From Oscillospiraceae bacterium (GTDB lineage: Bacteria > Bacillota > Clostridia > Oscillospirales > Acutalibacteraceae): a stretch of 5,320 nt of DNA. Position numbers and translations under genes: made by a program. The stretch spans positions 1 through 5,320 of the forward strand of contig JAJXDX010000170.1 in assembly GCA_021640185.1 (NCBI GenBank), written 5' to 3'. Positions 1 through 5,320 of this stretch are shown in pieces. The number at the start of each line of letters is the position of its first letter. Position 1 is the stretch's first letter. The notes below the pieces were generated by a model. The model had not been told where the DNA came from. It saw nothing but the letters and a program-made list of their open reading frames with translations, and searched no databases.

Positions 1-1
1 G

Positions 2-706
2 GGCGAGCCGGATAAGGGCAGCGTCGCGGTGTACGGCGAATACCTGCTGCTGCGCACGCGTGCGCTGCTGCCGGATAAGATCTGTTTGCCGGAAGACATC
101 TCGCCGCTGGTGCAGGCGGCGTATGACACGGCGGCACAGCCGCCGGACGAGCATACCGCCGCCGCGCAGGAAGCTTACCGCGAGGAGCAGAAAATGCTGC
201 AGCGAAAGGCAGACACCTACTGTCTGGAAAAGTCCTCGCGGGACGTTTTTGACACCTCGATCAAGGGACTGCTCGATACCGACTTCGCCTTTGACGAGCA
301 GACGGCGCAGGCCGCCGTCCGCGACGGCACGGCGTGCATCGAGGTGCTGGTCGTCCACCGTGCGGCGGACGGGATGGCAGAGCTGCTGTCCGGCCCGGCC
401 CGCGGCAGCCGCTATCGCGCCGACAGCCAGCCGAGTATGCAGGAGAGCCGGAGCATCGCCGCGCAGCGGCTGCGCCTGCCGGCGCATTTCGGTGCGCACT
501 ACTGCGTCGACAAGGTGATCGAACAGCTGGAGGACGCTAGCGAAAAGTACCTGCCGACGTGGCGGCAGTCGCCGATGCTGGCGGGGGAGCTTTTTCTGCT
601 CCTTGACGAAAACGGGGAAGCCGAATTGGCCGGGCACAGGATCGCCTACGATCCGGCGCTCGGGCTGACCGAAAAGGAGGAAACACATGGAAACGACCGC
701 CTTTGA
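2..706 (+). CDS. cas3: CRISPR-associated nuclease-helicase Cas3, type I-E (C-terminal part, 5' end outside window)
   Basis: Cas3 is recruited by target-bound Cascade and unwinds and degrades the DNA with its HD nuclease and SF2 helicase domains. Only the last 234 residues are visible; the HD domain and helicase motifs would lie upstream. The open frame runs to the left edge, so the GTG at 29 is an internal Val codon and not a start. The fragment reads as the Cas3 accessory and C-terminal region. It has a VYGEYLLLRTRALLP segment (fragment residues 10-24) followed by LPEDISPLVQAAYD, then RDGTACIEVLVV (107-118), RLRLP (156-160), a Trp at 187, GELFLLLDE (195-203) and the closing YDPALGL (216-222). 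This pattern is familiar from I-E Cas3 proteins. The 3' end overlaps casA by 20 bases, so the last 12 residues (TEKEETHGNDRL) are written by DNA that also holds the casA Shine-Dalgarno and start. No frameshift is seen. Family assignment is from remembered motifs and from the gene order. Confidence 0.93.
   Translation, partial: GEPDKGSVAVYGEYLLLRTRALLPDKICLPEDISPLVQAAYDTAAQPPDEHTAAAQEAYREEQKMLQRKADTYCLEKSSRDVFDTSIKGLLDTDFAFDEQTAQAAVRDGTACIEVLVVHRAADGMAELLSGPARGSRYRADSQPSMQESRSIAAQRLRLPAHFGAHYCVDKVIEQLEDASEKYLPTWRQSPMLAGELFLLLDENGEAELAGHRIAYDPALGLTEKEETHGNDRL
675..680 (+). promoter_or_regulatory. Shine-Dalgarno of casA
   Basis: AGGAGG ends 6 bases before the ATG at 687. It lies inside the cas3 reading frame. 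It fixes the casA start and suggests that casA is translated independently of, or coupled to, the end of cas3. Confidence 0.9.
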
Positions 707-2318
707 CCTGCTGGACGAGCCGTGGATCCGCGTCATGACGCACGACCGGCAGATCCGGGAGCTGTCGCTGACGCAGGCGCTGCTGCAAAGCCACGAATAC
801 CGCCGCTTGGCGGGCGAGCTGCCGACGCAGGACGTGGCGATCCTGCGCCTGCTGCTGGCCGTTCTGCACACGGTGTTCTACCGGGTGGATCTCGACGGCG
901 CGGATGACCCGATCGAGGAGCGCGGGCAGGCGCTCGCCCGCTGGCGGGCGCTGCGGCAGGCCGGCCGCCTGCCGGAGGGGCCGATCCGCGCCTATTTGGA
1001 ACATTGGCACGATCGGTTTTGGCTGTTCCATCCGGAGCGGCCGTTCTATCAGGTGCCGGGCGCAGACGTGGGGACGCTGTATAAGGCATCCAAGCTCAAC
1101 GGCGAGCTGTCGGAAAGCAGCAACAAGCCCCGCCTGTTCCCGGTGCGCGCCGGTGTGGCCAAGGAGAGCCTGACCTACGCGGAGGCGGCGCGGTGGCTGG
1201 TCTATCTTAATGGCTTTGACGATACCTCGGCAAAGCCGAAGACTAAGGGCCTGCCGTCGCCGGGCGCAGGCTGGATGGGCAAGCTCGGACTGATCTACGT
1301 CGAGGGCGACACGCTTTTTGACACACTGCTGATGAATTTGACGCTGCTGCGGGACGGTCGGTCACTCTGGGACGCGCCGGATCCCGTGTGGGAGCGGGAC
1401 AAGCCAAAAAGCGCCGAACGGACGGAGATCGCGATGCCGAACGATCCGGCCGCACTGTTGACCATGCCCTCCCGTCGGCTTTTGCTGGCACGGGAGGGGG
1501 ATCGCGTTACCGGTTATTCTCTTCTGGGCGGCGACTTCTTCTCCAAGACCAATGCAACGGCGGAGCAGATGACGCTTTGGGAGCGCAGGAAGGGGGAAAA
1601 GAACGAACCGGACTACGATCAGCCCAAACGGCTCGATCCCGACCGGCTGATGTGGCGGGATTTTTCCGTGATCGCCGCAAACGGCAGCACAGGCCGAAGG
1701 CCGGGCGTCATCGCGTGGATCGCCACGCTGAAGGAGAAGGGCGTTCTGCCGCGGGGTTTAGTGATCCGCTCCTGCACGGCGGGGGCCAAGTACGGGGATA
1801 AAGACTTTTTCGTCGCGGATATCGTCAGCGATCACCTCGATTTTCACGCCGCTCTGCTGAACGAGGCAGGGGCGCTGTGGAACGAGCTGGTCGGCCGAAA
1901 GATCGACGAGATCGACAAGGCCGCAGAACAGGTCGCGCTGCTCGCAGAGCACCTGTTCAGGGCCGGGGGCGGCCAGCCGGGCAGCCCCGCACAGGATGCA
2001 CGAAAAGAACAGGCCAAGCAGGAGTTCTATGCCGCGGTGGATATCCCGTTTCGGCAGTGGCTATCCTCGATCGACCCGGAACAGGGCGACGGCGAGGAGC
2101 TTCGCGCCGAAAAGGATGCGCAGTGGCGCGAAAAAGCGTACCGGATCGCCCTGCGGCAGGGACGGGGCATGGTCGACCGGGCCGGAACGCCCGCCTTCGT
2201 CGGCCGCTGGGTGGATCAGTGGTTTTATGCCTCGCCCATCGCGCTTGACCGGTTCGTTTTTGGGATCGGAAAACTCTTTGCCATAGAAAACCGAAAGAAG
2301 GAGGGACAGACCGAATGA
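687..2318 (+). CDS. casA: Cascade large subunit Cse1 (CasA/Cas8e)
   Basis: This is the large subunit of I-E Cascade. It recognises the PAM, helps start R-loop formation and docks Cas3. The protein has 543 residues, somewhat longer than the roughly 500 of E. coli CasA. The N-terminus FDLLDEPWIRV (6-16) followed by a leucine-rich helix around 50-65 is the Cse1 opening signature. Next come HPERPFYQVPG (115-125), a likely L1-loop region SESSNKPRLF (142-151), AARWLVYLNGFDDTSAKPK (167-185), a Gly-rich stretch GLPSPGAGWMGKLG (188-201), SRRLLL (262-267) and GAKYGDKDFF (366-375). From about 380 the protein is helical and fits the C-terminal four-helix bundle, interrupted by a Gly/Gln/Lys-rich linker at about 426-445. 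Only one cysteine (C363) is present, so the four-Cys zinc site known in E. coli CasA is absent. A charged insert, RRKGEKNEPDYDQPKRLDPDR, spans 300-320. The start is supported by a perfect Shine-Dalgarno. It ends in an ATGA overlap with casB. Confidence 0.95.
   Translation: METTAFDLLDEPWIRVMTHDRQIRELSLTQALLQSHEYRRLAGELPTQDVAILRLLLAVLHTVFYRVDLDGADDPIEERGQALARWRALRQAGRLPEGPIRAYLEHWHDRFWLFHPERPFYQVPGADVGTLYKASKLNGELSESSNKPRLFPVRAGVAKESLTYAEAARWLVYLNGFDDTSAKPKTKGLPSPGAGWMGKLGLIYVEGDTLFDTLLMNLTLLRDGRSLWDAPDPVWERDKPKSAERTEIAMPNDPAALLTMPSRRLLLAREGDRVTGYSLLGGDFFSKTNATAEQMTLWERRKGEKNEPDYDQPKRLDPDRLMWRDFSVIAANGSTGRRPGVIAWIATLKEKGVLPRGLVIRSCTAGAKYGDKDFFVADIVSDHLDFHAALLNEAGALWNELVGRKIDEIDKAAEQVALLAEHLFRAGGGQPGSPAQDARKEQAKQEFYAAVDIPFRQWLSSIDPEQGDGEELRAEKDAQWREKAYRIALRQGRGMVDRAGTPAFVGRWVDQWFYASPIALDRFVFGIGKLFAIENRKKEGQTE
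2299..2304 (+). promoter_or_regulatory. Shine-Dalgarno of casB
   Basis: AGGAGG lies 10 bases before the casB ATG at 2315, inside the last codons of casA. It sits just ahead of an ATGA stop-start overlap, a classic translational-coupling layout. Confidence 0.85.
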
Positions 2319-2887
2319 GCAACAGGGAAATGGTGAAGGCATATGTGGCCAAACGGCTGGCACAGTGGGAAAATGCGGGCAACGAGCATGCCGTCCGGGC
2401 AGATCTGGCCAACCTGCGCCGGGGCACGGACAAGCGGCCCGGCGAGCTGCCGGAGCTTTGGGGGCTGCTGTTTCGCGATCTGCCGGAGGAGCTGATGAGC
2501 AAGACCGGCGAGCCGACGTGGGCGGAATGGGCGATCAGCGGCGCGCTGACGCTCTATGCCCTGCACCGGCAGGGGGCGGCGAGTTCCGTGCACAAGGAAG
2601 GCAAACAGCTGGGTACGGCCATCGGTCAGCTCGCGGTAAGCGGCGAGGGCCGGTTCGACGCGGTGCAGCGGCGTTTTATCACCTTTGCTACGGCGCACAC
2701 CATGCCGGAGCGGATGCACCACCTGCGCGGGCTGATCTGTCAGCTGCGCAGCGAGGACATCCCGCTGGACTACGTCGCCTTGGCGGGCGACCTTTATGAC
2801 TGCCAAACGCCGGACGGGGCCGCAAAAGCCCGTCTGCGCTGGGGACAGGATCTGTACCGGACAGCTTTGCGCAGCGAAGCCGAATAA
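2315..2887 (+). CDS. casB: Cascade small subunit Cse2 (CasB/Cas11e)
   Basis: Cse2 is the small helical subunit. Two copies form the belly of I-E Cascade, bind along the Cas7 backbone and stabilise the displaced strand and the R-loop. The protein has 190 residues, slightly longer than the 160 of E. coli CasB. Recognisable Cse2 features are LANLRRGTDKRPGELPELW (31-49), which matches the conserved Arg-rich LRRG plus PG-PE-W segment, a helix ending in TLYALHRQ (79-86), HKEGKQLGTAIGQLA (93-107), the basic VQRRF segment (117-121), and the C-terminal block HHLRGLICQLRS (135-146), LDYVALAGDL (151-160) and RWGQDLY (175-181). The basic residues in the first and third blocks are likely nucleic-acid contacts, by analogy with the family. 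It overlaps casA by 4 bases and is followed by a 20-base gap to cas7e. It appears intact. Confidence 0.94.
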   Translation: MSNREMVKAYVAKRLAQWENAGNEHAVRADLANLRRGTDKRPGELPELWGLLFRDLPEELMSKTGEPTWAEWAISGALTLYALHRQGAASSVHKEGKQLGTAIGQLAVSGEGRFDAVQRRFITFATAHTMPERMHHLRGLICQLRSEDIPLDYVALAGDLYDCQTPDGAAKARLRWGQDLYRTALRSEAE

Positions 2888-2892
2888 AGAAA

Positions 2893-2899
2893 GAGAGGA
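2893..2899 (+). promoter_or_regulatory. Shine-Dalgarno of cas7e
   Basis: The purine run GAGAGGA ends 8 bases before the cas7e ATG at 2908. It lies in the only non-coding gap of the window (2888-2907). The gap is too short for a separate promoter and shows no hairpin. Confidence 0.75.
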
Positions 2900-2907
2900 T
2901 AACGATC

Positions 2908-4038
2908 ATGAATAACAACGAAAGGCTCTATGTCGATCTCCACGTGCTGCAGACCGTGCCGCCCAGCTGCGTCAACCGCGACGATACCGGCAGCCCCAAA
3001 ACGGCGGTGTACGGCGGCGTGACGCGGGCGCGCGTGTCCAGTCAGGCGTGGAAGCACGCCATGCGTTTGCGGTTCAAGGAGCTGTATGCGGACGACGAGG
3101 ATTTTTCGTGTGCTTATCGGACGAAAGATTTGATCAAGATGTTGGCGAAAGAGATGTGCCGTATCGCCCCTCAGCTGGGTCAGCCGGAAGCAAAAACCCT
3201 TGCTAAAGATGTTTGGTCGTTGCTTGGGATCGAGGAGGAGCCAAAGACCGAAAAGGTCAAAACGTTGACGTTCGTCAGCGAAAAACAGATCCGAAATATC
3301 GCCGGATGGGCGGTCGAAAGACCAAAAGAGATAGCGGAAAGCGCGGCCAAATCCAAAAAGGACAAAGCAGATCCGCTGACGAAAGAACTGGAAGATCTGA
3401 TGATAGGATCCCCCTCTTTGGATCAGATCCTTTTTGGACGAATGGTCGCCAGCCGCGCGATCCTCAATTACGACGCCGCTGCGCAGGTGGCGCACGCGAT
3501 CTCCACGCATGCCGTGGAAAACGAGTTCGATTATTTCACCGCAGTGGACGACTGTTCGCCGGAGGATAACGCCGGCGCCGGCCATCTGGGCACGGTCGAG
3601 TTCAACTCGTCCACACTGTACCGCTATGCCACGGTCAACGTGGCCGCGCTGCGCGGTACGCTCGGGGACAGGACACCGGAGGCGGTGCGCGCGTTCGCCG
3701 AGGCGTTCATCCGCAGTATGCCCACCGGTAAGCAGAACACCTTCGCCAACCGCACGCGGCCGGACGCGGTGTATGTGACCGTCCGCCGCGACCAGCCCGT
3801 CGCGCTGACCGGCGCGTTCGAAAAGCCGATCGCCGCCGGGGACGACGGCTATGTCGCGGCCTCCGTCCGCGCCCTTGCCGACTATGCGAAGGAGACGTAT
3901 GCCGATTTCGTCGCCGCGCCTGTGCTGGCGCTCGGCACCGGGAAGGGCCTCGAAGCGCTGGAGGTGCAGCCCTGCTCGGTCGATGCGCTGCTGGATACGC
4001 TCGAAAGCTGTCTTTCGGGCGATGAGGAGCAGCGATGA
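2908..4038 (+). CDS. casC: Cascade backbone subunit Cas7e (CasC/Cse4)
   Basis: Cas7e is the crRNA-binding backbone protein. In E. coli, six copies polymerise along the spacer, and each kinks the guide with a thumb loop. The protein has 376 residues (363 in E. coli). The N-terminus is very typical: YVDLHVLQTVPPSCVNRDD (8-26), AVYGGVTRARVSSQAWKHAMR (33-53), a variable helical finger region (about 60-175), FGRMVAS (176-182), then AAQVAHAISTHAVENEFDYFTAVDD (191-215), GAGHLGTVEFNSSTLYRYATVNV (223-245), and the GKQNTFANRTRPDAVYV stretch (274-290), which resembles the region just before the C-terminal RRM elements. The finger region is Lys-rich (15 Lys in residues 72-171), and its DNA is much lower in GC than the rest of the gene (see the separate feature). 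The frame stays open throughout, so no disruption is seen. The gene ends in an ATGA overlap with cas5e. Confidence 0.96.
   Translation: MNNNERLYVDLHVLQTVPPSCVNRDDTGSPKTAVYGGVTRARVSSQAWKHAMRLRFKELYADDEDFSCAYRTKDLIKMLAKEMCRIAPQLGQPEAKTLAKDVWSLLGIEEEPKTEKVKTLTFVSEKQIRNIAGWAVERPKEIAESAAKSKKDKADPLTKELEDLMIGSPSLDQILFGRMVASRAILNYDAAAQVAHAISTHAVENEFDYFTAVDDCSPEDNAGAGHLGTVEFNSSTLYRYATVNVAALRGTLGDRTPEAVRAFAEAFIRSMPTGKQNTFANRTRPDAVYVTVRRDQPVALTGAFEKPIAAGDDGYVAASVRALADYAKETYADFVAAPVLALGTGKGLEALEVQPCSVDALLDTLESCLSGDEEQR
3121..3420. other. Low-GC segment within cas7e, finger-domain region
   Basis: By direct count this 300-base stretch has 149 G or C (about 50%). Three sampled 60-base lines further down the same gene have 38, 42 and 39 (63-70%). 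Codon choice also shifts. Leu is TTG five times and CTT twice of eleven, and ATA, AGA, CCA, GTT and GCT appear, while after 3440 Leu is nearly always CTG or CTC. It encodes residues 72-171, which correspond to the finger-like helical region of Cas7e as placed by comparison with E. coli CasC. The Lys-rich composition explains part of the drop, but the synonymous shift is not explained by that. Confidence 0.75.
4024..4029 (+). promoter_or_regulatory. Shine-Dalgarno of cas5e
   Basis: GAGGAG lies 5 bases before the cas5e ATG at 4035, inside the final codons of cas7e and just ahead of the ATGA overlap. It supports coupled translation of cas7e and cas5e. Confidence 0.8.
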
Positions 4039-4688
4039 GCACGCTGCTCATGCGTCTGGCCGGGCCGATGCAGTCGTGGGGGATCGATTCCAAATTCGAT
4101 GTGCGCCGCACGGAGCGGGAGCCGAGCAAAAGCGGCGTCATCGGCATGGCTGCGGCGGCCTTGGGGATCGCCAGACAGGATAAAGAGGCCCTGCGGCCGC
4201 TGGCGGCGCTGCGCTTCGGCGTCCGCGTCGACCGCGAGGGCAGGATGCTGCGCGATTTTCACATGGCCAGACAGGAACAGAAAAACGGCAGCTCCTACGT
4301 GACCTATCGCTGGTATCTGGCGGATGCCGTGTTCACGGCCGGGCTGGAGGGCGACCGGGCGCTGCTGGAGCAGATCGGACAGGCGCTGCGTGCCCCTGCG
4401 TTCCCGCTGTATCTGGGGCGGCGCTCCTGCCCGCCCGTCGGACGGGTGTTCCTCGGCATCAGCGATCTGCCGCTGCGCGAGGCGCTGCTGGAAAACGCCC
4501 CGCCGGACGCGAAACGGCTGATCACGGATGCCGCCGACGGTGCGCCGGGCGGCCTTGTCCGCGACGTGCCGCTGTCCTTCGATCCGGCGCGGCGGGAATA
4601 CGGCTATCGCGCGGTGGTCGAGGAAACGTTGGCGTCGATCGGCGAACACGACCCGATGACGGAATTGGAGGAGCAGGTATGTATCTGA
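4035..4688 (+). CDS. casD: Cascade subunit Cas5e (CasD)
   Basis: Cas5e binds the 5' handle of the crRNA, caps the Cas7 filament and anchors Cse1. In subtype I-E it is not the processing nuclease. The protein has 217 residues (224 in E. coli). The N-terminal ferredoxin-like half carries the conserved LLMRLAGPMQSWG (4-16), the T-x-x-x-PSKSGVIGMAAAALG stretch (26-44), LRFGVRVDREG (59-69), DFHMAR (74-79) and YVTYRWYLADAVFTAGLE (88-105). The region after that has PAFPLYLGRRSCPPVG (121-136), the usual Cas5e PLYLGRRSC signature. The C-terminal EHDPMTELE (204-212) also recalls Cas5e tails. It has a 4-base overlap with cas7e and a 10-base overlap with cas6e. It looks intact and ordinary for its family. 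Confidence 0.95.
   Translation: MSTLLMRLAGPMQSWGIDSKFDVRRTEREPSKSGVIGMAAAALGIARQDKEALRPLAALRFGVRVDREGRMLRDFHMARQEQKNGSSYVTYRWYLADAVFTAGLEGDRALLEQIGQALRAPAFPLYLGRRSCPPVGRVFLGISDLPLREALLENAPPDAKRLITDAADGAPGGLVRDVPLSFDPARREYGYRAVVEETLASIGEHDPMTELEEQVCI
4667..4673 (+). promoter_or_regulatory. Shine-Dalgarno of cas6e
   Basis: GGAGGAG lies 5 bases before the cas6e ATG at 4679, within cas5e codons. It supports this start, which gives the MYLTQMRLDL N-terminus expected for Cas6e. Confidence 0.85.
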
Positions 4689-5320
4689 CGCAAATGCGGC
4701 TGGATCTCGGCAAACGGGCCACGCTGATCGCGCTGTCGGCGCCCGGTAAGCTCCACGGCGCCGTCGAGGCGGCGTTCTCCGGCCCGCGGCAGCGGCCGCT
4801 GTGGCGGATCGACAGCCGGGGCGGACAGCGATATCTGCTGATCCTCAGCCGGGATGAGCCGGAGCTATCCGCCCTGCTCACGCAGTTCGCCCCGGCGGGC
4901 GAAACGGGACAGACGAAGGACTATGCCCCGCTGCTGTCGCGGGTCTGCGCGGGCAGCCGCTGGCAGTTCCGGTTGCGCGCCAATCCCACCTACAGCGCTC
5001 CGGCCGGGCCGGGGCAGCGCGGGCGCGTCTGCGCCCACAGCACGACGCAGGCGCAGCTTTCATGGCTGGAAAAGCAGAGCGGGCGCTATGGGTTCTTCCT
5101 TGTCCCGGATCGGTACACGGTGACGGAGAACAAGTGGTATCGGTTTCGGAAAAACGGGACCGGCCGCCCCGTGTCCTTCCTTTCCGTGACGTACGACGGC
5201 ATTTTGGAGGTGCGCGACGCGGAGCTGTTCCGCACGGCGCTGTGCGACGGGATCGGGCCGGAAAAAGCCTACGGCAACGGCCTGATGACGCTGATGCGCG
5301 CGGGTGGCGGTCATGGCTGA
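4679..5320 (+). CDS. casE: CRISPR pre-crRNA endoribonuclease Cas6e (CasE/Cse3)
   Basis: Cas6e cleaves the repeat hairpin of pre-crRNA without metal and stays bound to the 3' handle as the Cascade head. The protein has 213 residues, close to the E. coli (199) and Thermus (211) enzymes. The N-terminal MYLTQMRLDL strand starts the first RRM-like fold. H26 in GKLHGAVEAAF lines up with the catalytic His of T. thermophilus Cse3 (H26) and E. coli CasE (H20). The Tyr three residues before that His in both enzymes is G23 here. Further motifs are RPLWRID (39-45), YLLILS (52-57), FRLRANPTYSA (97-107), QLSWLEKQSGRYGF (126-139), VTYDGILEVRD (170-180) and the C-terminal Gly-rich loop GIGPEKAYGNGLMTL (191-205), which is diagnostic of Cas6 proteins. 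The stop codon is the last three bases of the window. The gene overlaps cas5e by 10 bases and probably the next gene by 8. Confidence 0.95.
   Translation: MYLTQMRLDLGKRATLIALSAPGKLHGAVEAAFSGPRQRPLWRIDSRGGQRYLLILSRDEPELSALLTQFAPAGETGQTKDYAPLLSRVCAGSRWQFRLRANPTYSAPAGPGQRGRVCAHSTTQAQLSWLEKQSGRYGFFLVPDRYTVTENKWYRFRKNGTGRPVSFLSVTYDGILEVRDAELFRTALCDGIGPEKAYGNGLMTLMRAGGGHG
5313..5320 (+). CDS. Probable start of the next gene, likely cas1 (only 8 bases visible)
   Basis: An ATG at 5313 begins ATGGCTGA, out of frame with cas6e and overlapping its stop. A purine-rich GGGTGGCGG at 5302-5310 could serve as a weak ribosome binding site, although only 2 bases separate it from the ATG. In I-E loci cas1 normally follows cas6e with such an overlap, and a Met-Ala-Asp/Glu beginning is plausible for Cas1. 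The identity is inferred from gene order only, since two codons and a partial third are all that can be read. Confidence 0.4.

Noticed and set aside
29..706. Stand-alone gene starting at the GTG at 29
   Set aside because: The frame is open to the window edge, and the upstream codons continue the Cas3 pattern, so this is the tail of a larger cas3.
2315..2887. Possible internal or non-canonical small subunit, as in systems where Cas11 is made from inside the large subunit
   Set aside because: A separate full-length Cse2 gene with its own Shine-Dalgarno and conserved motifs is present, so no internal-start product needs to be invoked.
3405..3440. Hairpin AGGATC/GATCCT followed by a T run, resembling a Rho-independent terminator
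   Set aside because: The stem is only 6 bp with a 15-base loop, half of its pairs are A-T, and it lies in the middle of an intact cas7e.
2794..3585. Long antisense open frame of 263 codons across the end of casB and the first half of cas7e
   Set aside because: It lies opposite strongly conserved Cas genes, its translation shows no recognisable family, and long antisense frames are expected in GC-rich DNA.
3882..4649. Antisense open frame of 255 codons opposite cas7e and cas5e
   Set aside because: It mirrors the coding frame of cas5e, has an Arg/Gln/Pro-rich low-information translation, and no gene-like context or distinct ribosome binding site was identified.
1..5320. CRISPR array, IS element or tRNA in the window
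   Set aside because: No regularly spaced direct repeats, terminal inverted repeats, transposase motifs or tRNA-like folds were seen, and the window is filled with Cas coding sequence apart from 20 bases.

Overview
The window is an almost uninterrupted stretch of a subtype I-E CRISPR-Cas operon (Cascade with a Cas3 nuclease-helicase), all on the + strand. In order it holds the C-terminal part of cas3 (cut by the left edge), casA/cse1 (cas8e), casB/cse2 (cas11e), casC/cas7e, casD/cas5e and casE/cas6e. The last 8 bases (ATGGCTGA) look like the first codons of a next gene, which the usual I-E gene order predicts to be cas1. No CRISPR repeats or spacers, RNA genes, mobile elements or terminators were seen. 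The only true gap is 20 bases between casB and cas7e. The other junctions overlap by 20, 4, 4, 10 and probably 8 bases, which fits one polycistronic, translationally coupled transcript whose promoter lies left of the window.

The genes form one machine. Cas6e cuts the pre-crRNA in its repeats and stays on the 3' hairpin. Cas5e caps the 5' handle, a row of Cas7e copies forms the backbone along the spacer, and a Cse2 dimer forms the belly. Cse1 reads the PAM and recruits Cas3, which unwinds and degrades the target.

The DNA is GC-rich (about 60-70% where counted outside cas7e's low-GC segment), and every start has a strong purine-rich Shine-Dalgarno, with the full consensus AGGAGG before casA and casB. 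Together with protein features that I recall from GC-rich Gram-positive Cascade sets, this suggests a GC-rich anaerobic Firmicute, for example a member of the Clostridia. That is an inference; the window has no taxonomic marker and an actinobacterial host is not excluded.

I do not see a new system here; this is a canonical I-E effector operon. The points worth a second look are a sharply lower-GC segment inside cas7e that matches the finger-domain region, Cse1 lacking both the zinc cysteines and the expected PAM-wedge glutamine, a Cas6e with Gly where characterised enzymes have an active-site Tyr, and the very tight gene junctions.
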